Part shown: positions 1-6,365 of the stretch, one piece after another
Layout of the letters: every line of letters starts with the position of its first letter
Position numbering within the stretch: position 1 is the stretch's first letter
DNA from: JBCCEV01 sp039030125
GTDB taxonomy: Bacteria > Pseudomonadota > Gammaproteobacteria > Ga0077536
Direction of reading: 5' to 3'
Assembly (NCBI GenBank): GCA_039030125.1
Contig: JBCCEV010000092.1
Location: forward strand, 1-17,066
DNA: 17,066 nt
The notes under the pieces: generated by a model
What the model was told of the DNA's origin: nothing
The model's database searches: none
The model's input: the letters and a program-made list of their open reading frames with translations, nothing else
Translations under genes and position numbers: made by a program

Positions 1-662
1 GGAGAAACGCTGGGGCCGCTCGCGCCAAGACCGCGAACCTGGGCGCGGAAGCCAATTTTTCGGTACAACCAGCCCGGTTGGAAGGCGTCGTTTAGCGCGT
101 CGCTAATGATTGTCGACTTGGCACCGTCGCTTAGTGCGTATTGCACCAGCAGCCAAGGGCCTTTATAGGTTGGTGAGTGGCGAGAGAGTTTTTGCCGGGC
201 AATGATGCTTTGCCCGTCTGGGGTCCACGTCGGGCTGCTGAGCCCCTCAAATTTCTCTTTCGAAATTTGTTGGCGCTCCGTTCCATCCAAGCGCATGGTC
301 CAGATATTACGTGTGCCGTCGCGATCCGAAATAAAGGCGATCCGCTCGCCGTCCGGGGAGAAGCGCGGCTCTATATCCCAGGCCCGGTCCTGCGTTAGTG
401 CAATTGCGCGACCACCGCTGCGTGGCAGCGTGTAGATGTCGCCCAACAGGTCAAAGACGATGGTTTGGTCGTCCGGTGATACCGAGAGCGACATCCAGGT
501 GCCCTCGGTGGCTGTGAATTCAAGTCGGCGCGGTTCGCCCTGGGGGATAGTGATGTCCCATTGCGCGGATGGTTCATCAGATAGAACCGGGTTTGGAAAC
601 GTCACAAAAAATGCTGTGAGCAGCAAGAGGTTCAGCGCTTGGCGCGACGTTGATATTTTCAC
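1..662 (-). CDS. TolB/PD40-type amidohydrolase, N-terminal part (cut by left window edge)
   Basis: About 220 residues are visible and the gene continues past the left edge. The start is a GTG at 660-662; an in-frame TAA lies three codons upstream (669-671), so a start further upstream is excluded. Residues 1-28 form a signal peptide (hydrophobic NLLLLTAFFV core), pointing to a periplasmic protein. The mature part begins with a WDITIPQGEPRRLEF-type stretch, then TEGTWMSLSVSPD, FDLLGDIYTLP and a second blade with RFSPDGERIAFISDRDG, i.e. WD40-like PD40 beta-propeller repeats. This N-terminal pattern is characteristic of large secreted amidohydrolases that carry a TolB-like propeller before the metal-dependent hydrolase domain; that hydrolase domain is outside the window, so the enzymatic call rests on family resemblance. 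It lies 36 bp after the receptor gene ending at 699, and no good Shine-Dalgarno is seen, so it is probably co-transcribed with that receptor. A stand-alone TolB-like propeller is the main alternative. Confidence 0.75.
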   Translation of the reverse strand, partial: MKISTSRQALNLLLLTAFFVTFPNPVLSDEPSAQWDITIPQGEPRRLEFTATEGTWMSLSVSPDDQTIVFDLLGDIYTLPRSGGRAIALTQDRAWDIEPRFSPDGERIAFISDRDGTRNIWTMRLDGTERQQISKEKFEGLSSPTWTPDGQSIIARQKLSRHSPTYKGPWLLVQYALSDGAKSTIISDALNDAFQPGWLYRKIGFRAQVRGLGASGPSVS

Positions 663-698
663 TAATAGTTAACGTGCAGCGATCGCGCGCGCCGGCGC

Positions 699-2948
699 CT
701 AGTAAGCGTACGACAGCCGCAGCCCGACGCGTCGCGGTTGTGGATCGACCAAACCGTCGGCGCCGAGTCCGCGTAAGCCGGTGAAGTAGCTCTGATTGAA
801 GAGGTTCTCGGCAAAAGCCGACAAGCGAAACGAGCCTTTCTCAAGTCCCAAACGCAGGTTGGCCAGTTGGTAGGAACGAATGCGCGTAGCGTTACGATCG
901 GTGCGGGTGGTCGCGTTTTTAAATATGAACTCACCAGCCGCAACCTGAAAATACTCATCGACAAAAAACCATTCCAGGCGGGAAAAGAAACGCCAATTAA
1001 AGAATAACGGCTGGGTATACTGGATGGCCGCGTTGGCGGTCCACTCCGGCGCTCGTGGTAACTTGAAGCCGTCCAATCTTAGCGGTTCCGCTGTCCCGCT
1101 GATCGCGTTCCAAACCAGCGAAAATGCCTCCGGGTGGTCGACAAACGTAGCGTCAAGGAATCCGATTCCGAGTGACATCTCAAGCCGCTCGAAGGGTAGG
1201 GCATCAACCTCCAGCTCCACCCCTCGCGATCGCGCGGCCGGCGCGTTTTGAACGATCCGCCGCCCGCCGTCAAAGTTCGCGACCTGCAGGTCCTCCCAGT
1301 CCATAAGGAAAGCGGCTGCGTTGACTCGTAATCGCGAGTTAAAGAACTCGCTTTTCAAACCGAGTTCATAATTCCACACGATCTCTTTATCGAACGTCGG
1401 ATCGATGCCCAAGAGTATTCCGTTCCCGCCGCCGCTTTTAAAACCTCGCGACGCCGACACGTAGGTGTAAATATCTGGTGTCAAGGAAATGCCCAACACC
1501 CCGCGGGGTGAGGAATCGCGATCTGATACCACTTGCCCAAGGTTCACCGCCGAGAAGCTTGAAATGGTTTCCGGGAAAAAAGGCGGGAACGCAGGAATTC
1601 GCGTATTGAAGATATTGATGTCGTAGCGCTTGTAATCGGTTTTGCTAAAGCGATTACCGAGGGTCACTTCTACCTGTGGTACTAGGCGCAATGTGAGATC
1701 GGCGAACACCGCGCGCATCACAAATTTTTCCCGCAACACGTTATCAAAGCCGTTACCGGGCCCTAGGAAGGTATCTACGCCTTGGTCGCGAATGCTTCGA
1801 ATCGTGGTGTCGTCGCCTGCATAAATAACGCCGGTAACCAGATCCGCGCTCTGTCCGAATTCCGCTTCCACCCGGACTTCTTGGCTAAACGAACCGAGCC
1901 GCGTTGTTGAATCCTGGACTTCTAAATCGTCCGGCGTAAAGTCTCTGTCGTTGAATTCCCGATACTTATTTTCGATAAGCCCTGTGGTGCTGATGATCCG
2001 CCAGTTGTCGAACTCATATTCGATGTTGGCAACATAAACTTCGCCTTCGATATCGGTAAAGCTGTCTCGGTTTAGATCGATAGACCACGGTCTGTCGGGG
2101 ATGCCGAAGCGCGTGGGGTCGCGGTCCACTACGGCGTTGGCACCCTGGCGGAGATCGTTGTGCCGCGCGGACAGATCAATGGTGAGCCGATCAAAAAACT
2201 TTAACCGCAGCGCAGCTCGAACGCCGAAAGCGTCGATATCTGAGCGGCCACCGGCCGGACCCACATTGCGAATGAATCCGTCGCTCCTTTCATCGTAGGC
2301 ACTTAAGCGGAGCGCAATATGATCGCTGATGATCGGAACGTTGACCGAGCCCCGCAGCAAATGAGCGTTGAAGCTGCTGCCTTCGACGTCGAGACGCGCT
2401 TGGAATTCATCGGCGGGTTTCGCGGAAGTAATATTGACCGCGCCGGCGGTGGCGTTGCGCCCAAATAAGGTGCCCTGTGGGCCCCGAAGGATCTCAATAC
2501 GTTCCACATCCAGCAGGTTGGGATCATAGGTTCTAATCGACGAACCGGGTGCGATATTGAAACCGTCAACGTAAATACCCAGCGCGTTCTGGCGCCCCAC
2601 GATGTTGCCAACGCCGCGAATGGAGAGCTGGGTGCGGCCACGGTTGCCGTTATTTAAAAAAGACACGTTGGGGGTCGCGAGAAAGTAATCCGAGAGATCC
2701 TCGATTTGGCGATCACGGATCTCGTTCGCGTCAAATGCCGTAACACTGACAGGTACGTCTTGCAGCGATTGTTCGCGCCGCTGCGCGGTGACGGTTATTT
2801 CTTCCAATAAACCCGGGGTCGCGACATCATCGGCGCTGGATACCGGGTCGCCGCTCACACAAATCCAGCAAACAACGAGCAGGCCGATCATGCGACCCGT
2901 TTGGGGCAGTTTCTCAGGTAATTTGTGGCAATAGCTCAAGGTACGCAT
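699..2948 (-). CDS. TonB-dependent outer-membrane receptor
   Basis: This 749-residue protein imports a scarce substrate across the outer membrane using TonB energy. It has a signal peptide (hydrophobic IGLLVVCWICV after a charged start, likely cleavage near SSA at about residue 39), a TonB box EEITVTAQRR at 49-58, and a plug domain to about residue 190 containing LSIRGVG, YVDGF and VERIEILRGPQGTLFGRNA. The rest is a beta barrel ending in the typical aromatic C-terminus LRLSYAY. The length is normal for the family. The start used is ATG at 2946-2948; Met20 (codon 2889-2891) directly precedes the hydrophobic core and is a serious alternative, since neither site has a strong Shine-Dalgarno. A Fur-like site lies 52 bp upstream, so iron-responsive control is likely. 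The substrate cannot be read from the sequence: the plug and barrel resemble the large marine proteobacterial receptor group with many possible ligands. Confidence 0.95.
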   Translation of the reverse strand: MRTLSYCHKLPEKLPQTGRMIGLLVVCWICVSGDPVSSADDVATPGLLEEITVTAQRREQSLQDVPVSVTAFDANEIRDRQIEDLSDYFLATPNVSFLNNGNRGRTQLSIRGVGNIVGRQNALGIYVDGFNIAPGSSIRTYDPNLLDVERIEILRGPQGTLFGRNATAGAVNITSAKPADEFQARLDVEGSSFNAHLLRGSVNVPIISDHIALRLSAYDERSDGFIRNVGPAGGRSDIDAFGVRAALRLKFFDRLTIDLSARHNDLRQGANAVVDRDPTRFGIPDRPWSIDLNRDSFTDIEGEVYVANIEYEFDNWRIISTTGLIENKYREFNDRDFTPDDLEVQDSTTRLGSFSQEVRVEAEFGQSADLVTGVIYAGDDTTIRSIRDQGVDTFLGPGNGFDNVLREKFVMRAVFADLTLRLVPQVEVTLGNRFSKTDYKRYDINIFNTRIPAFPPFFPETISSFSAVNLGQVVSDRDSSPRGVLGISLTPDIYTYVSASRGFKSGGGNGILLGIDPTFDKEIVWNYELGLKSEFFNSRLRVNAAAFLMDWEDLQVANFDGGRRIVQNAPAARSRGVELEVDALPFERLEMSLGIGFLDATFVDHPEAFSLVWNAISGTAEPLRLDGFKLPRAPEWTANAAIQYTQPLFFNWRFFSRLEWFFVDEYFQVAAGEFIFKNATTRTDRNATRIRSYQLANLRLGLEKGSFRLSAFAENLFNQSYFTGLRGLGADGLVDPQPRRVGLRLSYAY

Positions 2949-2999
2949 GGGCTTAGACCGAAGTTTTTAGGCGCTAGCAGCCCCAAAGGCCGAAATCGA

Positions 3000-3018
3000 A
3001 ATAGTAATTATTCGCATT
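3000..3018. promoter_or_regulatory. Fur-box-like operator in the divergent 2949-3191 region
   Basis: The 19-bp site reads AATAGTAATTATTCGCATT on the plus strand, or AATGCGAATAATTACTATT on the minus strand. Six of nine base pairs are symmetric around position 3009, and it resembles the Fur operator form AATGAGAATAATTATCATT. It lies 52 bp upstream of the minus-strand TonB-dependent receptor and 173 bp upstream of the plus-strand VPLPA-type gene. The minus-strand copy includes TACTAT, which could serve as a -10 element. No convincing -35 was found on either strand. The remaining intergenic sequence (2949-3191) holds only a short hairpin close to the 3192 gene. Confidence 0.6.
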
Positions 3019-3148
3019 TATGTTACATTGAGCCAGTCGTCTGCACGTTACGACCCGACCAAGAGGTCTGAGCTTTCTTTCGTGACAATAAACGAAGGGC
3101 GAAAGATCAGCAGCTTAGCGTGCGCAATTCTGATGGGCTGGCTACGCG

Positions 3149-3173
3149 AAAAAGCTCCTTGCAGGAGAGTTTT
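3149..3173 (+). promoter_or_regulatory. Leader hairpin upstream of the VPLPA-type gene
   Basis: CTCCT (3155-3159) and AGGAG (3163-3167) pair around a TGC loop, flanked by AAAAA (3149-3153) and TTTT (3170-3173), which could extend the stem across small bulges. The AGGAG arm is Shine-Dalgarno-like but lies 24 bases before the start; the effective ribosome site is more likely GGGAGA (3179-3184). It could be a weak attenuator or an RNA-stability element. The short stem and T run make terminator function doubtful. Confidence 0.3.
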
Positions 3174-3191
3174 CACTAGGGAGAACTAACG

Positions 3192-3938
3192 ATGACACAA
3201 CCAAGAAATCTTGTTCGAGGCGCAATCGCCGCCACGATAACGCTATTTATTTCCGCGGCCGCGCAAGCAATCACGATCACCCACAGCGATCGTGGATCTT
3301 TCCAATTTACGAATTTGGTTAACGGGATCTGGAAAACACCCGATGGCTCGTATCAAGCGCGTGCATTGAACAACGGGGTCCCCGTTGAATTTAACCGCAA
3401 TTACACGGTATTCGACTTCTCGTTGCTGAGCGGAACCGCGACCGGGGCAACCTTACTGCTATGGCTGGATACGCCAGCGGGACCTGGTTTGGCCCCCGGC
3501 TACCAGAGCAGCGCACCGTCAGAAACGCTTAGCCTTTTCAGCGTGGCAACCGATCCGACTGAACTTCTCGCCGGCGATGCCGGCACCAATCCCGGTTCTG
3601 TTTTTGGCGACCTGGGTTCCGGTACGCCTTATGGCTCGCAATCCATGACGGCCGCCGACATGGGCTCATACATTGCCTTCGATCTAACGGCAGCGCTTGG
3701 CGACATTAATACCGCGATTACCAATGGCTCCAGCTTTGCGATCGGTGGGGCGATGAGCACCATCGATGCGAGTTACGGGACCGGTGGTATTACGGAAGGT
3801 ATCTTCCGTGGCAGCGCCACCGGCGATCCGGCCAGTCAATTGATCCTCACTGGCGTGGTGCCGGTACCTGCAGCGGTCTGGTTGTTGGGTTCCGGACTGC
3901 TAGCATTTGTGGGGATCGGCAAAAGACGCTCGCGCTAG
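3192..3938 (+). CDS. Secreted protein with VPLPA/PEP-CTERM-type C-terminal sorting signal
   Basis: The 248-residue protein is exported and probably surface-anchored. A signal peptide covers residues 1-26 (TITLFISAAAQA). The mature domain is rich in Thr, Ser and Gly, with a NYTVFDFSLLSG segment typical of beta-sandwich PEP-CTERM cargo and no recognisable catalytic motif. The C-terminus has the tripartite signal VPVPAAVWLLGSG, a hydrophobic helix and a basic GKRRSR tail, matching the VPLPA-CTERM/PEP-CTERM class processed by exosortases. ATG 3192 is supported by GGGAGA seven bases upstream. The gene diverges from the TonB-dependent receptor across a Fur-like site and is followed 47 bp later by another secreted protein with a related but different C-terminus. 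No exosortase gene lies in the window. The function is unknown; surface adhesion, extracellular matrix or substrate capture are possibilities. Confidence 0.88.
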   Translation: MTQPRNLVRGAIAATITLFISAAAQAITITHSDRGSFQFTNLVNGIWKTPDGSYQARALNNGVPVEFNRNYTVFDFSLLSGTATGATLLLWLDTPAGPGLAPGYQSSAPSETLSLFSVATDPTELLAGDAGTNPGSVFGDLGSGTPYGSQSMTAADMGSYIAFDLTAALGDINTAITNGSSFAIGGAMSTIDASYGTGGITEGIFRGSATGDPASQLILTGVVPVPAAVWLLGSGLLAFVGIGKRRSR

Positions 3939-3985
3939 CGGCTCAAGTCGTCAACGCGATCGCACGGTTCGTTCAGGACGTTGAG

Positions 3986-4678
3986 ATGAGGGCGCTCCGC
4001 TCCTGGGTCGCCAGCACCCTGGTGCTGGCTGCCATCAGCGGTGTAGGCGTGTCACCCATTGCGGCCAACGCGATGGACGTGCCCGCGCAATGGAATGGCA
4101 CGATCACCAACCGCACGGGCCCGTTCGCATTCTTGCTGTATCCGCCCGGCACCTCGATGGCGGTTGATAGCACCTGGACGCTCAATGGCACTACCGTCGT
4201 GAGCGCTCTGTTCAGCATTTCCATCGGGATCAGCACCTTGACGGGGCAAACGGTGTTCGGGTGCGGATCTGTAGGGACGGCCTCCTGCCCTTTGCCAATG
4301 GCGCCAACCGATCCACCGTCGATTCCAATGACGCAGACACCTGGCGCTACCTCATGGACGCTGGCTCCTAATGGGCTGCCCTCCGGCGGCTCGGGATCGT
4401 TCAACGGGGTGCTGTTGTGGCCGATCAGTGGGGCTAATGGCTCGGCAGCAACGATGACCATCACGGGCGGCCCGAATAGCGTGATGTCGTTGACCATCAA
4501 CGGGGGGGTTGGTGTGGGTACACTCACCGCCGTTGGTGAGTGGAGCGGCGGCGTCGAACCGCCCGATCCGCTAGATCCAGAGCCACCGGCCACTGAAGTT
4601 CCGATCCCGTTTACCGCTTTAGTACTGCAAGCCGCGGTCCTGCTTGGCGTTGGGTTACAGCGCAAACTAACGAGCTAG
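3986..4678 (+). CDS. Secreted protein with variant VPIP-type C-terminal anchor
   Basis: The 230-residue protein has a signal peptide (RSWVASTLVLAAISGVGV, cleavage near ANA at about residue 29). The mature domain is Thr/Gly/Ser-rich with repeated beta-like segments (TWTLNGTTVVSALFSI, SAATMTITGGPNSVMSLTI) and two Cys (FGCGSVGTASC) that could form a disulfide. It ends in a Pro-rich linker (EPPDPLDPEPPATE), VPIPF, a hydrophobic helix and QRK. This C-terminus resembles a PEP-CTERM signal in layout but lacks the usual PAAxWL core; it is closer to the end of the protein encoded at 13854-14654. AGGA at 3975-3978, seven bases before the ATG, supports the start. It lies 47 bp downstream of the VPLPA-type gene on the same strand and is probably co-transcribed. 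The antisense strand is also open over the whole length, but only this strand gives a signal peptide and anchor. Function unknown. Confidence 0.8.
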   Translation: MRALRSWVASTLVLAAISGVGVSPIAANAMDVPAQWNGTITNRTGPFAFLLYPPGTSMAVDSTWTLNGTTVVSALFSISIGISTLTGQTVFGCGSVGTASCPLPMAPTDPPSIPMTQTPGATSWTLAPNGLPSGGSGSFNGVLLWPISGANGSAATMTITGGPNSVMSLTINGGVGVGTLTAVGEWSGGVEPPDPLDPEPPATEVPIPFTALVLQAAVLLGVGLQRKLTS

Positions 4679-4917
4679 CCATGCCTGCCGCCGCCTGGCG
4701 AGACGACCTCGCTGCACTCAGCGCCAGTGCTTGGATCGCTCCTGAGACCCCTCATCTCCGTGACACTAAGTTATGCCGATGGGCTCGCGTATAATCCGGC
4801 GCTCTTGGACTTCCCCGCGTGAAGGGAAAGGCTGAGTCGCATTGTCATTTGATGCTGAAACGGGTCACAAGGTCTTAGGCCTCGGGTCTGCTCGGGGTTC
4901 AGCTTCACTGCGACAGT
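4679..4917 (+). promoter_or_regulatory. Promoter and leader of the tRNA-Leu gene
   Basis: A perfect TATAAT (4790-4795) is followed by a GC-rich discriminator (CCGGCGC), typical of growth-rate-controlled stable RNA promoters. The -35 is weak: TAAGTT lies at 17 bp spacing, while GTGACA (4760-4765) is a better hexamer but 24 bp away. Transcription would give a leader of roughly 115 bases before the mature tRNA, long for a single tRNA gene and needing 5' processing by RNase P. Just after the preceding gene, CTGGCG (4695-4700) and CGCCAG (4722-4727) can pair, but no T run follows. No other gene is seen here. Confidence 0.55.
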
Positions 4918-5003
4918 GCCCGGATGGCGGAATTGGTAGACGCAAGGGACTTAAAATCCCTCGACCTTTGGTCGTCCCGGTTCGACTCCGGGTCCGGGCA
5001 CCA
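4918..5003 (+). tRNA. tRNA-Leu (anticodon UAA)
   Basis: The acceptor arms GCCCGGA (4918-4924) and TCCGGGC (4993-4999) pair perfectly, followed by discriminator A5000 and encoded CCA (5001-5003). The D-arm contains TGGCGGAATTGGTAGACGC, the standard leucine form. The anticodon stem AGGGA/TCCCT encloses the loop CTTAAAA with anticodon TAA at 4952-4954, decoding UUA and UUG. A long variable arm (CGACCTTTGGTCG) and a T-arm CCCGGTTCGACTCCGGG confirm a class II tRNA. It stands alone, with no neighbouring tRNA, phage integrase or duplicated 3' end that would mark an integration site. Confidence 0.97.
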
Positions 5004-5009
5004 TTTAAA

Positions 5010-5030
5010 CGCGAGGTCGTCTACCTCGCG
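5010..5030. terminator. Perfect hairpin between tRNA-Leu and nnrU-family gene
   Basis: CGCGAGGT (5010-5017) pairs perfectly with ACCTCGCG (5023-5030) around a five-base loop. On the plus strand it starts six bases after the tRNA CCA but has no T tract behind it. On the minus strand it is followed by TTTAAA. It could end or process the tRNA transcript and act as a weak terminator for the opposing operon. The rest of 5004-5189 holds no gene: a second imperfect stem (CGCTGGC 5033-5039 with GCCAGCG 5056-5062) and a branched hairpin near 5114-5148 (TCCGTT with AACGGA) lie between the converging genes. Confidence 0.5.
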
Positions 5031-5189
5031 CTCGCTGGCCCATAAATCATGACCAGCCAGCGACTACAAGTTTCCAGTTTGGCGAATTGACGCGCGATGT
5101 ATCCAAGGTCTACTCCGTTGTGTCGAGCCGCCTTCGGCAACGAACGGATTTGGCTCTTCGAATTCCATCGAACGTGGATTGCGCGATGC

Positions 5190-5861
5190 TTAGAAATTCG
5201 ATCCGATCTGAAACTGTGCCCGCAAGATCGCGAGCGGGTCGGCGCCAAATAGGATCGGGTGCAGCGTGAGAAAGGCGCTCCACGTGATGAGGCCAAAAAT
5301 TACACCGATCGCTGCATCGCGATTGAGGTGTCCCCGCCCGCTCGTTAAATAATCCCATTGTGCCGCGCTAAAGCGGCGTTTGTTTCTTCGCTCTACGAGC
5401 GTCACTCCAAGCACACCAAATCCGGCCGCGCCGGCGAACAGCACCACGGATGGCCAATCACCATTGGCGGGAACGTGGGCCGCGCCCCACAGCGTTAGTC
5501 CCCAGATCAAGGGGTGGCGCGTCCAGCCGACGATGCCCGGCGTTTTTGCATCGAACGTGGATTTCCGAAATGAAACAGATAGCGGGTTCGCAGTCGCTGC
5601 GCCCGCACCCATCAACGCAAATCCCGCGCACGAGACGACCGCGGCGAAGAGATAACTCCACTGGGGCGCGGGCCAAAGTGGCGTGCGCTCGGACTGAATC
5701 AGCGACTTGATCACCCAGGCGAGCAGTATGATCGATAGGCTCGAATACAGCGCCAGATAGGTCACCCGGCCAAACCGTCTGATCGCGGCCGCCTTGAGCG
5801 GCGAGTGCGCGAGCCCCACATGACTGGCAACGAAAACCACCATCGAGACCACCACCTCCAT
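5190..5861 (-). CDS. NnrU-family integral membrane protein
   Basis: The 223-residue inner-membrane protein has about six hydrophobic segments. NnrU family features are SHVGLAHS near the N-terminus (His14, His19), the loop GWTRHPLIWG with His116, GAAHV with His129, and the C-terminal LTLHPILFGADPL (His201). NnrU was named for a role linked to nitrite/nitric-oxide reduction. The plant and cyanobacterial relative Z-ISO (15-cis-zeta-carotene isomerase) is a heme b protein with His ligands, so this protein may bind heme; that is an inference from the family. No denitrification or carotenoid gene is visible. ATG 5861 lies three bases after the stop of the YbaN-like gene (TGA-GCG-ATG), a clear translational coupling. 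It is the last gene of the minus-strand block that begins with the ExbB-like channel, although a separate promoter before the YbaN gene cannot be excluded. Confidence 0.85.
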   Translation of the reverse strand: MEVVVSMVVFVASHVGLAHSPLKAAAIRRFGRVTYLALYSSLSIILLAWVIKSLIQSERTPLWPAPQWSYLFAAVVSCAGFALMGAGAATANPLSVSFRKSTFDAKTPGIVGWTRHPLIWGLTLWGAAHVPANGDWPSVVLFAGAAGFGVLGVTLVERRNKRRFSAAQWDYLTSGRGHLNRDAAIGVIFGLITWSAFLTLHPILFGADPLAILRAQFQIGSNF

Positions 5862-5864
5862 CGC

Positions 5865-6275
5865 TCAGCGGTGCTCTTGTTGTTGCCCGTCCGGTTGCGA
5901 CGGTCGGCTGAGCACGAACGCGGCGGCCGCTGTTAGCACCGTTGCCTGAATCGCCAAAACGAGCGTCGATACCTTGAGGACCAAGGAGAGCGCGAGAACC
6001 GCCGCCATTGAGAGGACACCGGCAATTTTGGCGCGGCTGTTGATTGCGCCGTGTGCTTGCCAGTCCTTGATCAAGGGGCCAAAAAGGTCGTGATTGATCA
6101 GCCACCGATGCCAGCGCTCGGACGATTTCGCAAATGAGAATGCGGCAAGCAGGATGAATGGGGTTGTTGGCAAGATAGGGAGCACCACCCCAATTGCGCC
6201 GAGACCCAAGGCCAGCGCACCGAGCACGAACCAGGCTACACGTGTGGGAACACGGCCACCGTTGTTGTTTCTCAA
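5865..6275 (-). CDS. YbaN/DUF454 family inner-membrane protein
   Basis: The 136-residue protein has an N-terminal hydrophobic pair around the DUF454 hallmark GVVLPILPTTPFILLAAFSF (residues 29-48), a cytoplasmic-type loop with RWHRWLINHDLFGPLI, then two more hydrophobic stretches at about 84-123 and a polar tail. The biochemical role of the family is not known. The start is TTG at 6273-6275, preceded by a GGGTGAGC Shine-Dalgarno-like run (6281-6288) at good spacing; no in-frame ATG fits the family start better. It begins 90 bp after the TonB-dependent receptor; that gap contains a TATAGT that might be a weak own promoter on the minus strand. The stop is separated by only three bases from the NnrU-family start. 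Confidence 0.82.
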   Translation of the reverse strand: MRNNNGGRVPTRVAWFVLGALALGLGAIGVVLPILPTTPFILLAAFSFAKSSERWHRWLINHDLFGPLIKDWQAHGAINSRAKIAGVLSMAAVLALSLVLKVSTLVLAIQATVLTAAAAFVLSRPSQPDGQQQEHR

Positions 6276-6365
6276 CTAGCGCTCACCCGCCGATATGTTG
6301 TTTGGAACCTGACTATAGCGAGGATTGCGCGCCGGTACTTCTACGCCGGGCCAGGTGCAGATCCC

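Noticed and set aside
3121..3180. Sigma-54 promoter before the VPLPA-type gene (known for some PEP-CTERM genes)
   Set aside because: TTGCA at 3159-3163 has no GG at the required distance upstream (AA is found there), so the -24/-12 pattern is not met.
3973..4665. Long antisense open frame (230 codons) opposite the VPIP-protein gene
   Set aside because: It lacks a signal peptide or recognisable domain and overlaps almost completely a plus-strand gene with a good ribosome site, signal peptide and anchor. Base composition explains the open frame.
4690..4730. Terminator after the VPIP-protein gene
   Set aside because: CTGGCG and CGCCAG can pair, but the loop is long, an alternative inner stem competes and no T tract follows.
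4842..5045. Open frame running through the tRNA-Leu gene
   Set aside because: It is a chance frame across a clearly folded tRNA and its leader.
5166..5563. 15-bp exact direct repeat CATCGAACGTGGATT at 5166-5180 and 5549-5563
   Set aside because: One copy encodes STFD inside the NnrU-like gene and the other lies after its stop. A single 15-mer match with no flanking similarity is compatible with chance in a window of this length.
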